A DNA stretch of 64,000 nucleotides from CADEDV01 sp964596345 (GTDB taxonomy: Bacteria > Bacteroidota > Bacteroidia > Chitinophagales > Chitinophagaceae): positions 744,001-808,000 of the forward strand of contig CAZQSZ010000002.1 of the NCBI GenBank assembly GCA_964596345.1. Direction: 5' to 3'. The position numbers and the translations under genes were made by a program. This document shows, in pieces, positions 46,060 through 54,686 of this stretch. The notes beneath the pieces are model-generated. The model was given only the letters and a program-made list of their open reading frames with translations, was not told where the DNA came from and ran no database searches. Numbering within the stretch: position 1 is the stretch's first letter; the number at the start of each line of letters is the position of its first letter.

Positions 46060-46191
46060 TTGCTGTTGATTTTAAACAATCAAAATACTGTAAAATACTA
46101 ACAAAGACTGCGGTGAATATTTGAACGGTTGCATTGGGCAATTTGGCCTACCTTGCAGGCCGGTTTTAATTCAATAATTAAAAAAATAACA

Positions 46192-46647
46192 ATGGCACAG
46201 GTAAAAACTGGTGATAAGGTAAAAGTGCATTATCACGGCAAACTCACCAACGGTGAGACATTTGATTCTTCTGAAGGCAGAGCCCCGCTGGAGTTCGAAG
46301 TGGGTAGTGGCATGGTGATCAAAGGTTTTGATGATGGCGTTACCGGTATGAATGTAGGAGAAAAAAAGACCGTGAATATTCCTTTTGACGAGGCTTATGG
46401 TCCCCGCAACCCCGAGATGCTGGTGGAATTTCCTAAAGATAAATTCCCGGAAGATATGGAACTGGAAGTAGGGATGCCCCTGATGATGAATAATGGTGCT
46501 GGTCAGCAATTCCAGGTGGTGGTAACAGAAATCAAAGAAGAAGTGGTGATGCTGGATGCCAATCATCCGCTGGCCGGCCAGGACCTGGTATTTGATATCG
46601 AACTGGTAGAGATCGTGGGTGGTAGCCCGCTGATCATTATGCCATAA
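46192..46647 (+). CDS. FKBP-type peptidyl-prolyl isomerase (SlyD-like)
   Basis: 151 aa cytoplasmic isomerase/chaperone; ATG 46192 (MAQVKTGDKVKVHYHGKLTNGETFDSS) is preferred over the codon at 46129. FKBP motifs flank an inserted SlyD-type flap domain (AYGPRNPEMLVEFPKDKFPEDMELEVG). The His-rich metal-binding tail of E. coli SlyD is absent. It is followed by a strong hairpin terminator. Confidence 0.93.
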   Translation: MAQVKTGDKVKVHYHGKLTNGETFDSSEGRAPLEFEVGSGMVIKGFDDGVTGMNVGEKKTVNIPFDEAYGPRNPEMLVEFPKDKFPEDMELEVGMPLMMNNGAGQQFQVVVTEIKEEVVMLDANHPLAGQDLVFDIELVEIVGGSPLIIMP

Positions 46648-46687
46648 TAAGCAACAGGCAATCAGCAATTGACAATTTTTAATCAGC

Positions 46688-46729
46688 AAAAGGTTCAGCA
46701 TTTTATCTGATAAAATGCTGAACCTTTTT
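46688..46729. terminator. Bidirectional terminator hairpin
   Basis: Near-perfect 20-bp stem: AAAAGGTTCAGCATTTTATC at 46688-46707 pairs with 46709-46728, followed by a T-run. It separates the convergent FKBP gene and the membrane-protein gene ending at 46749. It is flanked by an imperfect inverted repeat with CAATTG cores. Confidence 0.85.
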
Positions 46730-46748
46730 ATTTGCCAATTGCTTGTTG

Positions 46749-47300
46749 TTACTTCCGGTTAAGCCACCAGCCCAGCCAGAGACCGGTAATTCCCCAGGCT
46801 ACTAAAGAATCTATAAGGTGCCCCGTTATAGCTTCCATCGGGGTTTGAAACCAGTTGTGCATCATATAGGGGCCCACCAGCCAGCTGAATAAGCCCACTG
46901 CTACCGAACCTGCCAGCACTCTTATGGAAGTGGGAGTACCACCCCGGGTCAATACATAGATCAGTGTAAAAACAAGGAAAAAGTCAATCAGGAAACCGCG
47001 GATCATAGGTCTTGCCATATCGTGTTTGTAAGCACTCATGTAGGTTATCATTGCCCACGGTTTTCCATCCATTTTCTTAGCTAATTCTTCCCCGGCACTC
47101 ATAGAGGAGCCTGGCGGAACAGTGGGCAGCATATAGACCCCGTCTTCTTTCAATGTGGATGAGATGGTAGTAAGAAGTGCGTCCTGTGATTCCGTGTATT
47201 TGGCTTGTCCATCGTGAATGCCCAGCACGGTCCAGGAAAGAAACTGCCATGCGAAAACGACGATAGCTCCAACGAGGGAGCCAATGAACCATTTTTTCAT
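46749..47300 (-). CDS. Four-helix membrane protein of unknown function
   Basis: 183 aa from ATG 47300 (MKKWFIGSLVGAIVVFAWQFLSW); the upstream extension to 47435 is dropped because it would overlap the divergent pepT start. One N-terminal helix, a periplasmic/extracytoplasmic stretch (~25-100), then three more membrane helices (FLIDFFLVFTLIYVLT, VLAGSVAVGLFSWLVGPYMM, LIDSLVAWGITGLWLGWWL). I recall similar small proteins in Bacteroidota but no function. Confidence 0.72.
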   Translation of the reverse strand: MKKWFIGSLVGAIVVFAWQFLSWTVLGIHDGQAKYTESQDALLTTISSTLKEDGVYMLPTVPPGSSMSAGEELAKKMDGKPWAMITYMSAYKHDMARPMIRGFLIDFFLVFTLIYVLTRGGTPTSIRVLAGSVAVGLFSWLVGPYMMHNWFQTPMEAITGHLIDSLVAWGITGLWLGWWLNRK

Positions 47301-47424
47301 GTTAGTAGTTTTTTGGTTGAGATAAAAGTTGCAATAAAAGGTATGATAATTACAGGTTAAATACAAGCCCCTCAGGTAGCGGCTGCCTTTTAAGTCGTAT
47401 ATTCGATACCCCAAAAAGGAATTT

Positions 47425-48672
47425 ATGTTTGACAATTACAGGTTTACAGCAGCAGAGCGGTTTCTCCGGTATGTACAAATTGATACGCAAAGTGATCCTC
47501 TTTCCACTTCACACCCTACAACAGCAAAACAAAAAGACCTCAGTCGCTTATTGGCGGAGGAATTAAAGCAGATCGGGCTGGCGGATGCACATATGGATGA
47601 GTGGGGCTATGTATATGCCACAATTCCTTCAACAACGGATAAGAAAGTTCCGGTGATCTGTTTCTGTGCCCATGTGGATACAGCACCTGATTGCAGCGGT
47701 ACCAATGTTAAACCCATCCTGCATAAAAATTACCAGGGAGAAGATATTGTGTTACCGGATGATACAACACAGGTCTTGCGGATGAGTGAATATCCGTATT
47801 TACAAAAACTGACCGGGCATGATATCATCACCGCATCAGGCACCACCTTATTAGGATCGGATGATAAAGCCGGTGTGGCAGAGATCATGGACCTCGCTAA
47901 TTATCTGATGCAGCATAAAGAGATAAAACATGGCGAAATAAAAATATTATTTACTCCTGATGAAGAGGTGGGGCAGGGAACTGCCAAAGTGGATATGCAA
48001 AAACTGGGAGCTGATTTTGGTTATACATTGGATAGTGGTGATGCAGGAGCCCTGGAAGATGAAACCTTCAGTGCGGATGGGGTACAGGTCATCATTCATG
48101 GTGTGATCTCACACCCGGGCTATGCCAAAGGGAAAATGATCAATGCGATGAAGATAGCCGGTGAAATACTGGCGGCTTTACCCAAAGATCGTTTATCTCC
48201 CGAGTCAACGGATGGAAAAAGGGGATTTATTCACCCGGTACGGATAGAAGGGGTAGCTGAAAAATGTACGATCGATTTTATCATCCGTGATTTTGAAACC
48301 GCCGGTTTGCAGAAAAAAGAAGATTACCTGCGGACACAAATTGAAGAACGGTTAAGAACCTATCCCAAAGCAAGCTTTGAATTTAAGGTGACAGAGCAAT
48401 ACCGCAATATGAAGGAAGTGCTTGACCTGCACCCGCAGGTGGTGAACTATGCAAAGGAGGCGATTGAGAGGGCCGGGCTGCAGGTAAAGATGGAAAGCAT
48501 CCGGGGTGGCACGGATGGCAGCCGTCTTTCATTTATGGGATTACCCTGCCCTAATTTATTTGCCGGGGAGCAGGCCATCCATTCCAAACTGGAGTTTATC
48601 AGCATACAGGATATGAACAAAGCCGTGGAGACGATGGTGCACCTGGTAAAAGTGTGGGAAGAGAATAGCTGA
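47425..48672 (+). CDS. pepT: Peptidase T (tripeptide aminopeptidase)
   Basis: 415 aa cytoplasmic M20-family aminopeptidase that removes N-terminal residues from tripeptides. Di-zinc ligands and catalytic residues are visible in CAHVDTAPD, LLGSDDKAGVAE, FTPDEEVGQG, TLDSGDAG and the terminal GEQAIHSKLEF. The dimerisation domain insertion (~200-310) is present. ATG 47425 gives MFDNYRFTAAERFLRYVQIDTQSD, the usual family opening. Normal length. Confidence 0.96.
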   Translation: MFDNYRFTAAERFLRYVQIDTQSDPLSTSHPTTAKQKDLSRLLAEELKQIGLADAHMDEWGYVYATIPSTTDKKVPVICFCAHVDTAPDCSGTNVKPILHKNYQGEDIVLPDDTTQVLRMSEYPYLQKLTGHDIITASGTTLLGSDDKAGVAEIMDLANYLMQHKEIKHGEIKILFTPDEEVGQGTAKVDMQKLGADFGYTLDSGDAGALEDETFSADGVQVIIHGVISHPGYAKGKMINAMKIAGEILAALPKDRLSPESTDGKRGFIHPVRIEGVAEKCTIDFIIRDFETAGLQKKEDYLRTQIEERLRTYPKASFEFKVTEQYRNMKEVLDLHPQVVNYAKEAIERAGLQVKMESIRGGTDGSRLSFMGLPCPNLFAGEQAIHSKLEFISIQDMNKAVETMVHLVKVWEENS

Positions 48673-48705
48673 TAAAGCAGTTACTTTGTTTCTTCATTAC
48701 TGCCC

Positions 48706-49818
48706 ATGCCCTTACTACTTCTGATATTATTCCTTTTGTCACCCGTCCTTTCTTTTTCCCAAAGTCTTTTGGCAAACGGAGGTTTTGAAGATGTGAATAC
48801 CTGTACCGAATTTAAAGTGGAATGTGCACCGGAAGCCTGGATCAGTTCTTCCAACGGCTTTTCCAATTATTTCAAAGACCCCCGGAGGGCACATAGTGGC
48901 AAGAACTGTATGGTGGTGGAAGCGGGGCATTTTATCAAAGAATATAACCGCACCTTTATCCGCAGCCGGCTGCTATGTGGTCTCCGGAAAGGAAATAAAT
49001 ACCAGCTCAGCTTTTTTATTAAATCACCACATGATGTATTTGACAGCACCGGAATTCTGTTTACGTATCGTGACCCTTTGTTTGATAAAACACCGGTAAA
49101 AGCATTAACACCCACTTATTATTTACGGTCTTTTTTGCAACCCCGCAAAAGTCTTGACAGCAGCTGGCAAAAGGTTGATCTTGTATTTACAGCCACAGGC
49201 GAGGAACGATTTATTGCTTTTGCCTATTTTGCCAAAGAAGATTTCGTGGATGAACGCATTCATCCGCTGGAGAACCGGTTCTTTATTTTCCTGGATGATA
49301 TCACGATGGTTCCGCTAAACCCCAACGAAACGATCTGCCATGACTGGGAAAGAGTGAAGGAAGATATTTATGATGAAAATGAACGGCATCATTACCTGGA
49401 AATAAAGATCAAACAATTCAAAGCCAACCCGCCACCGCCACCGCCTGTTACCACCAATACCAGCTATGTAAAAGTGGATACGTTGATATTGCCGGATATT
49501 CTCTTTGATTTTTCAAAAGCCACCCTAACGCCAAGAAGCCATAAGATACTCGACAGCTTTTGTATGAAAATCCAACGCAGCCAGCCCGATTCGATCATTA
49601 TTGAAGGTCATACAGATAATGTAGGCAGTTTTGAAATGAATGAACAATTATCCATTGACCGGGCTTTTGCAGCCAAGCTGTATATCATGAAAAAAACAGG
49701 ATACTATAATATCATTGCCAAGGGCTACTCTTTTCTCCGGCCCGTAGCTGATAATAAAACCGCAGAAGGAAGGCAGCTCAACCGGCGGGTGGAGGTTTTA
49801 CTCTTCATGCGGGAATAG
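48706..49818 (+). CDS. OmpA-family outer-membrane / peptidoglycan-associated protein
   Basis: 370 aa, signal peptide MPLLLLILFLLSPVLSFSQ. Residues ~20-220 resemble a galactose-binding-like beta-sandwich (LLANGGFEDVNTCTEFKVECAPEAWISSSNGF), followed by a PPPPP linker and the OmpA C-terminal domain (ILFDFSKATLTPRSHKILDSF...IEGHTDNVGSFEMNEQLSIDRA...GRQLNRRVEVLL), which binds peptidoglycan. No OmpA beta-barrel is present. Confidence 0.88.
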   Translation: MPLLLLILFLLSPVLSFSQSLLANGGFEDVNTCTEFKVECAPEAWISSSNGFSNYFKDPRRAHSGKNCMVVEAGHFIKEYNRTFIRSRLLCGLRKGNKYQLSFFIKSPHDVFDSTGILFTYRDPLFDKTPVKALTPTYYLRSFLQPRKSLDSSWQKVDLVFTATGEERFIAFAYFAKEDFVDERIHPLENRFFIFLDDITMVPLNPNETICHDWERVKEDIYDENERHHYLEIKIKQFKANPPPPPPVTTNTSYVKVDTLILPDILFDFSKATLTPRSHKILDSFCMKIQRSQPDSIIIEGHTDNVGSFEMNEQLSIDRAFAAKLYIMKKTGYYNIIAKGYSFLRPVADNKTAEGRQLNRRVEVLLFMRE

Positions 49819-49856
49819 TGCAACATATCGTACCTTGCAGGATAAATTTTAAAACT

Positions 49857-50804
49857 ATGGATTTCGCTAACTGGTTTTCGCATTATTGGTGGGTACTTGT
49901 TGCTGCTATTATCTTCTTTGGTTCTTTATTCACGATCAACCAGGGTTATATCGGTGTCATTACCATGTTCGGTAAATACCGTCGTATTGCCCGTCCCGGG
50001 TTGAACATGAAAATTCCGATCCTGGAAACCGTGTACCGGAGAGTCTCCATTCAAAACCGTTCCGTAGAACTGGAGTTCCAGGCGGTAACAGCCGACCAGG
50101 CCAATGTATATTTTAAAAGTATGTTGCTTTATTCTGTGCAAAATGCAGATGAAGAAACGATCAAAAAAGTAGCCTTTAAATTCTTTGCGGATAAAGACCT
50201 GATGCAGGCATTGATCAGGACAATCGAGGGGAATATCCGTTCTTTTGTAGCGACTAAAAAGCAGGCCGAGATATTAGCACTCCGCAAAGAGATCGTGGAA
50301 TATGTAAAATCAGAGATCGATCATACCCTGGAAACATGGGGTTATCACCTGCAGGATCTGCAGATCAACGATATCACGTTTGATAAGCTGATCCTTGATT
50401 CCATGAGTAAAGTAGTGGCCAGTAATAACCTGAAAGCAGCCGCAGAGAACGAAGGCCAGGCCTTGCTGATCACCAAAACAAAAGCTGCTGAAGCGGATGG
50501 TAATGCCACCAAGATCGCTGCGGAAGCCGAGAAAGAAGCAGCACGTCTCCGCGGGCAAGGTGTGGCTTTGTTCCGCCGGGAAGTGGCACAGGGTATGTCA
50601 GAAGCGGCCGAACAAATGAAACAAGCCAATCTCGATACCAATGTGATCCTCTTCAGCATGTGGACGGAAGCCATCAAGAATTTTGCAGAATACGGAAAAG
50701 GTAATGTCATCTTCCTGGATGGAAGCCCTGATGGCATGGAAGGCACCATGAAGCAGATACAGGCGCTGATGGTGAAGCAGGCTGGTACCACAAGTACAAA
50801 ATAA
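49857..50804 (+). CDS. SPFH / Band 7 domain protein
   Basis: 315 aa from ATG 49857 (MDFANWFSHYWWVLVAAIIFFGSLF); the upstream in-frame codon at 49818 overlaps the ompA-like stop. One N-terminal membrane helix, then the prohibitin/stomatin-like domain (INQGYIGVITMFGKYRRIARPGLNMKIPILETV...NRSVELEFQAVTADQANVYF) and an Ala/Glu-rich coiled coil (~215-260). Such proteins form membrane scaffolds. No NfeD-type partner is adjacent. Confidence 0.9.
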   Translation: MDFANWFSHYWWVLVAAIIFFGSLFTINQGYIGVITMFGKYRRIARPGLNMKIPILETVYRRVSIQNRSVELEFQAVTADQANVYFKSMLLYSVQNADEETIKKVAFKFFADKDLMQALIRTIEGNIRSFVATKKQAEILALRKEIVEYVKSEIDHTLETWGYHLQDLQINDITFDKLILDSMSKVVASNNLKAAAENEGQALLITKTKAAEADGNATKIAAEAEKEAARLRGQGVALFRREVAQGMSEAAEQMKQANLDTNVILFSMWTEAIKNFAEYGKGNVIFLDGSPDGMEGTMKQIQALMVKQAGTTSTK

Positions 50805-50805
50805 G

Positions 50806-50851
50806 TTGCAGGTTTGAGGTGTGATGTTTGAGGTTTCAAAACTCAAAAACT
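50806..50851. repeat. GTTTGAGG-type extragenic repeat, left of the S23-like gene
   Basis: Contains GGTTTGAGG and GTTTGAGGTTTC and then the complementary AAACTCAAAAACTC. The same words occur at 51270-51294, 59180-59245 and 63442-63511, always between genes or at gene ends. Confidence 0.6.
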
Positions 50852-50859
50852 CATCCCAT

Positions 50860-51297
50860 ATGGCTACGATCAGGAAATTTGAAGACCTGGATATCTGGCA
50901 ATTGTCAAGAATCCAGAGTAACGATTTTGACAGTATCGTTTTAGAAAGCCCCTTAGCAAAAGATTACGAATTACGTAACCAGATGAATGCATCTTCTGGT
51001 TCTGTCATGGATTGTATTCCTGAAGGATTTGAAAGATCCGGTAATAGTGAGTTTAAGAATTTCCTTGTCATTGCCAAAGGATCAAATGGGGAATTCAGGT
51101 CACAATTATACAGGTGTCTTGACCGGAAGCATATAACAGCTCAGCGGTTTGAAGAATTATATGCCAAAAATGTAATTATTGGTAATAAGCTAATGGCTTT
51201 TATCAGTTATCTTCAAAAGAGCCCATACAAGGGCCAACGTTATAAGGCACCTTCTGCCGGAGGGGACACCGAACCTCAAACTCCAAACCTCAAATAG
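50860..51297 (+). CDS. Four-helix bundle protein (23S rRNA intervening-sequence / S23 type)
   Basis: 145 aa from ATG 50860 (MATIRKFEDLDIWQLSRI). Features of the family: EDLDIWQ start, LRNQMNASSGSVMDCIPEGFERSGNSEFKNFLVIAKGSNGEFRSQLYRC core. The final residues EPQTPNLK are encoded by the extragenic repeat that runs into the 3' end (CCTCAAACTCCAAACCTCAAA). The gene is therefore bracketed by GTTTGAGG-type repeats in opposite orientation. Function of the family is unsettled; some members lie inside rRNA intervening sequences. Confidence 0.85.
   Translation: MATIRKFEDLDIWQLSRIQSNDFDSIVLESPLAKDYELRNQMNASSGSVMDCIPEGFERSGNSEFKNFLVIAKGSNGEFRSQLYRCLDRKHITAQRFEELYAKNVIIGNKLMAFISYLQKSPYKGQRYKAPSAGGDTEPQTPNLK
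51270..51294. repeat. GTTTGAGG-type repeat inside the 3' end of the S23-like gene
   Basis: CCTCAAACTCCAAACCTCAAA, the reverse complement of the words left of the gene. It supplies the last codons and stop of the gene. Confidence 0.6.
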
Positions 51298-51453
51298 CCT
51301 TCATCCTGTTAAAGAACTTAAAAACTTGCCGGTTGCGGACAACGTGGCACTATTTTTTTCGTTCTTCTCCCGATTGTTGACAGCTGTTGAAAACAAACAA
51401 AACCGGATTTAGTAGCCTTGTGCTACATTTACCCACCTAAAGAGCATTATTGT

Positions 51454-52149
51454 ATGATTGACCTTTTACAGATCGTTGACTCCCTGAGTAAAGTAACCAA
51501 ATTCGCCGCTGGCGATACCAATCACGACGGAAATCTCAGCTTTTTTGAATTGTTGCAAATGGGTGGCTGGATCATGATCCCGCTGGCCATTATGTTGTTG
51601 CTGGCCGTCTATGTGTTTGCCGAAAGAACCATCGCTATCAACAAAGCCGGTAAGATCGATACTAATTTCATGAATATTATCCGGGACCATATAGTCAGTG
51701 GGAATGTTTCTGCGGCCAGGAGTTTTGCCAAGAACACCAATAACCCCGTGGCCCGTATCATTGATAAAGGTATCCAGCGTATCGGCAAGCCGATCGACAG
51801 TATTGAGAAAAGTATGGATAATGTAGGGCAATTAGAAATGTATAAACTGGAAAGGAACCTCGGTATCTTATCCGTTGTTTCCAAGGCCGCACCGATCTTC
51901 GGTTTCGTGGGAACGCTGATCGGTTTGATGCAGTTGTTCTCCAATATCAATAACTCCAACGAATTTGAAGTGGGAACGATCGCCGGTGGTATCTATACCA
52001 AACTGATCACTTCCATTACCGGTCTGGTAATAGGTTTGGGAGCTTACCTTGCTTACAGCTACCTGAATACCCAGATCGATAAGACTGCTAATAAAATGGA
52101 AGCAGCCTCTTCCGATTTCTTAGACGTATTACAGGAACCAACCCGATAA
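51454..52149 (+). CDS. exbB: MotA/TolQ/ExbB proton-channel protein with EF-hand-like loop
   Basis: 231 aa from ATG 51454 (MIDLLQIVDSLSKV). Proton-channel partner of ExbD, energising TonB- or Tol-type outer-membrane transport. Three membrane helices (GGWIMIPLAIMLLLAVYVFA, SKAAPIFGFVGTLIGLMQLF, GGIYTKLITSITGLVIGLGAYLAYSYL) match the family. Unusually, residues 21-32 before the first helix read DTNHDGNLSFFE, a complete EF-hand calcium loop (D1, N3, D5, G6, L8, S9, E12). The exbD gene follows 9 nt later. No tonB gene follows in this window. Confidence 0.9.
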   Translation: MIDLLQIVDSLSKVTKFAAGDTNHDGNLSFFELLQMGGWIMIPLAIMLLLAVYVFAERTIAINKAGKIDTNFMNIIRDHIVSGNVSAARSFAKNTNNPVARIIDKGIQRIGKPIDSIEKSMDNVGQLEMYKLERNLGILSVVSKAAPIFGFVGTLIGLMQLFSNINNSNEFEVGTIAGGIYTKLITSITGLVIGLGAYLAYSYLNTQIDKTANKMEAASSDFLDVLQEPTR

Positions 52150-52158
52150 ACTACCCGC

Positions 52159-52563
52159 ATGCAATTCAGAAAAAAACATAAAGGCGAAGCGGGGGAGGTG
52201 TTCACCGACTCACTCAATGATATCCTGTTCATCCTGCTGATGTTCTTCTTGATCGTGGCCACACTGGCTAATCCCAACGTAGTGAAAGTAGGATTGCCCA
52301 GGGGAACCAAGGATACAAAAGCCAAGCAAAATATCATGGTCTCTATTGATAAGGAGCAGAACTATTTTATCGGCTCAACGAAAGTGGAGCATTTCCAAAT
52401 TGATACGCTATTACTCCGGGAAATTGAAAAATACAGGAAGTCGCCGCTGGATACACCTACGGTAGTCATTAATGCAGATACTGCTTCTTATTATGGCGAG
52501 GTATTCCGCATCATGCGGTTGTCCAAGAAATCAGGGGCGAAAGTGGTGGCAACTGTTAAATAG
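52159..52563 (+). CDS. exbD: ExbD/TolR biopolymer transport protein
   Basis: 134 aa. Short cytoplasmic N-terminus, one membrane helix carrying the essential acidic residue (DSLNDILFILLMFFLIVATL), then a periplasmic domain (VSIDKEQNYFIGSTKVEHFQIDTLLLREI...VVINADTASYYGEVFRIMRLSKKSGAKVV). Cotranscribed with exbB (9 nt gap). Confidence 0.93.
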   Translation: MQFRKKHKGEAGEVFTDSLNDILFILLMFFLIVATLANPNVVKVGLPRGTKDTKAKQNIMVSIDKEQNYFIGSTKVEHFQIDTLLLREIEKYRKSPLDTPTVVINADTASYYGEVFRIMRLSKKSGAKVVATVK

Positions 52564-52613
52564 CAGACTGGATGTGTACCTGTTGGTCTATAGTTACCGA
52601 CGAGAAGTACAAA

Positions 52614-52634
52614 CCTGCCTGACCGGCAGGCAGG
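52614..52634. repeat. CCTGCCTG / CAGGCAGG palindromic repeat
   Basis: 8-bp arms CCTGCCTG and CAGGCAGG around ACCGG, between convergent exbD and prmC. A 20-bp perfect version is at 57078. Confidence 0.75.
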
Positions 52635-52641
52635 CCTCAAA

Positions 52642-53499
52642 CTATAAACTAATAACCGCTTTTAACATCCTGTCCTTTCCCTGCATATCTTTTTTTAATT
52701 CGGTTTGGTAGCCTTGTTCCTGGAATAGTTTGCTGGTGGCCTCACCCAGGCTTTCATGAATTTCCACATAAACAGTCCCACCGGGCTTCAGTTGTTCTTT
52801 TCCAAATGCTACAATAGCTTTATAAAATAATAAGGCATCGTTATCAGGAACGAACAAAGCCGTATGCGGTTCGTATTGCAATACATTTGACTGCATGATC
52901 GCTTTATCTTTTTCCGGCACATACGGCGGATTGCTGACGATAATATCAACCGAAGGAAGTTGCTGCCAGCTACTGCGGTCTAAAAAATCAAGTTGTAAAA
53001 AATTGACGGCTGCACCGAGTTTATCCGCATTCTTTTGGGCAACACTCAATGCATCTTTACTGATATCACAACTCCATACATCCGCTTTTCGTAGCCTTCT
53101 TTTCAGGGAAACGGGAATACAACCGCTGCCGGTGCCGATATCCAGTATGCTTAATGTATCAACAGGAAATTTGCAATTAGCAATGATCCATTCCACCAGT
53201 TCTTCTGTTTCCGGTCTCGGGATCAATACATGTTCATCCACGTAAAACTTTAAACCGCAGAACCAGGATTCCTGCAGGATATATTGCACCGGTTCATGCT
53301 TCAATAAACGATCAGCATATTGCCGCAGTGTTGTTTCTTCCTTGTCAGTAATGGCAGCCTGTTTATAGATCATCCGTTCCGCTTTTTTGGAACCGGTCAG
53401 GTGTTCCATCACCCAGTCGGTCATTTCCCCGGCTTCACCGTCGCTGTATATCGTACGGAGCTTATTCAATAAAAAATAAGTGGCTTCCTGCGTGGTCAT
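52642..53499 (-). CDS. prmC: Peptide chain release factor N5-glutamine methyltransferase
   Basis: 285 aa. Methylates the GGQ glutamine of release factors. An N-terminal helical domain (~1-80) precedes the Rossmann methyltransferase domain with SAM motif DIGTGSGCIPVSL, substrate motif VSNPPYVPE and the PRPETEELVEW segment. The start codon at 53499 is the usual family start (MTTQEATYFLLNKL). Confidence 0.95.
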   Translation of the reverse strand: MTTQEATYFLLNKLRTIYSDGEAGEMTDWVMEHLTGSKKAERMIYKQAAITDKEETTLRQYADRLLKHEPVQYILQESWFCGLKFYVDEHVLIPRPETEELVEWIIANCKFPVDTLSILDIGTGSGCIPVSLKRRLRKADVWSCDISKDALSVAQKNADKLGAAVNFLQLDFLDRSSWQQLPSVDIIVSNPPYVPEKDKAIMQSNVLQYEPHTALFVPDNDALLFYKAIVAFGKEQLKPGGTVYVEIHESLGEATSKLFQEQGYQTELKKDMQGKDRMLKAVISL

Positions 53500-53603
53500 A
53501 CCGGCAAACTTACGAAGAGACGAAGAATTGCCAGCGGTCGTAGTCCGTGGGCAATCGTTTATCTTTGCCCACTGTTTTAATAAAAGATAGATAAGTATAC
53601 TTC

Positions 53604-54686
53604 ATGCACTCTCACCAGCATTATATGCAACGCTGCCTTGAACTGGCCCGATTGGGCGCCGGCCATGTGGCGCCGAACCCGATGGTGGGAGCTGTGCTGG
53701 TACATGAAGGAAAGATCATTGGTGAAGGCTGGCACCGGCAATATGGGGAAGCACATGCGGAAGTGAATGCAATCAACCAGGCTCTTGAAAACGGCTACGC
53801 TGCAAAGATCAGTCAGTCCACTTTATATGTTTCCTTAGAACCCTGTGCTCATTTTGGAAAAACGCCACCCTGTGCTGACCTGGTCATCCAACATAAAATA
53901 CCCAACGTGATGATTGCCTGCCGTGATCCTTTTGAGCAGGTGAATGGGAAAGGGATTGAGAAACTAAAAGCAGCCGGTGTGGAAGTGGAAGTTGGTATAC
54001 TGGAAAAAGAAGCTGTTGAACTCAATAAGCGGTTCTTTACATTTCATGAACAGCAGCGGCCTTATATTATATTGAAATGGGCGGCTACGGCCGATGGGTT
54101 TATAGCCCCCCCGCCCCCCGCAGGGGGGATCCCGGATTCTCACAGTAAGAGATTACTGATAAGTAATGAATATTCAAACCGGTTGGTCCATAAATGGAGA
54201 AGCGAGGAGGCAGGGATAATGATCGGTACCAATACGGCTTTGCTGGATGATCCTTCACTCACGGTGAGGTCATGGACAGGACCATCACCGGTGCGGCTGG
54301 TGCTGGATATGAATTTGCGTTTACCCGCTTCACTAAAAGTTTTTAATAAGGAAGCAAGGACGGTTGTCTTTAATACGCTGAAACAAGAGGAAGAAGGCAA
54401 CCTGCTGTATTACCGGTTAAAAAAAGAAGAAAGCCTGCTGCCACAATTGCTGAAAGCATTATATGAATTGAAAATCCAGAGTGTGCTGGTGGAAGGCGGT
54501 ACACAGTTACTGCAATCATTTATTGATGCCGGTAGCTGGGATGAAGCCAGGGTGATTTTTAATGCGCAGCTTCGTATTGGCGAAGGGCTCCGCGGCCCGC
54601 AACTGGTCAATGCACTATTAAAAGGAGAAACAACGATTGCAACAGATACACTCCGTATCTTTTATCATCAAAAAAATGAACTATGA
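53604..54686 (+). CDS. ribD: Bifunctional riboflavin deaminase-reductase
   Basis: 360 aa. Deaminates and then reduces the pyrimidine intermediate in riboflavin synthesis. The deaminase domain carries zinc ligands in HAEVNAI and PCAHFGKTPPC; the reductase domain follows from ~residue 150 (YIILKWAATADGFIA...LLISNEYSNRLVHKWRSEEAGIMIGTNTALLDDP). Between these segments an extra APPPPAGGIPDS is encoded by a C-run/G-run repeat at 54105-54128, in frame, in what should be a loop. The stop overlaps the next start (ATGA). Confidence 0.94.
   Translation: MHSHQHYMQRCLELARLGAGHVAPNPMVGAVLVHEGKIIGEGWHRQYGEAHAEVNAINQALENGYAAKISQSTLYVSLEPCAHFGKTPPCADLVIQHKIPNVMIACRDPFEQVNGKGIEKLKAAGVEVEVGILEKEAVELNKRFFTFHEQQRPYIILKWAATADGFIAPPPPAGGIPDSHSKRLLISNEYSNRLVHKWRSEEAGIMIGTNTALLDDPSLTVRSWTGPSPVRLVLDMNLRLPASLKVFNKEARTVVFNTLKQEEEGNLLYYRLKKEESLLPQLLKALYELKIQSVLVEGGTQLLQSFIDAGSWDEARVIFNAQLRIGEGLRGPQLVNALLKGETTIATDTLRIFYHQKNEL
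54105..54128. repeat. C-run/G-run palindromic repeat inside ribD
   Basis: CCCCCC-GCA-GGGGGG (arms 54114-54119 and 54123-54128) preceded by another C-run. It is translated in frame as Pro/Ala/Gly-rich residues. Confidence 0.6.

Noticed and set aside
50806..51294. A CRISPR-like array, because short words repeat several times.
   Set aside because: The repeats are not regularly spaced, there are no unique spacers of constant length, and no cas genes are present.
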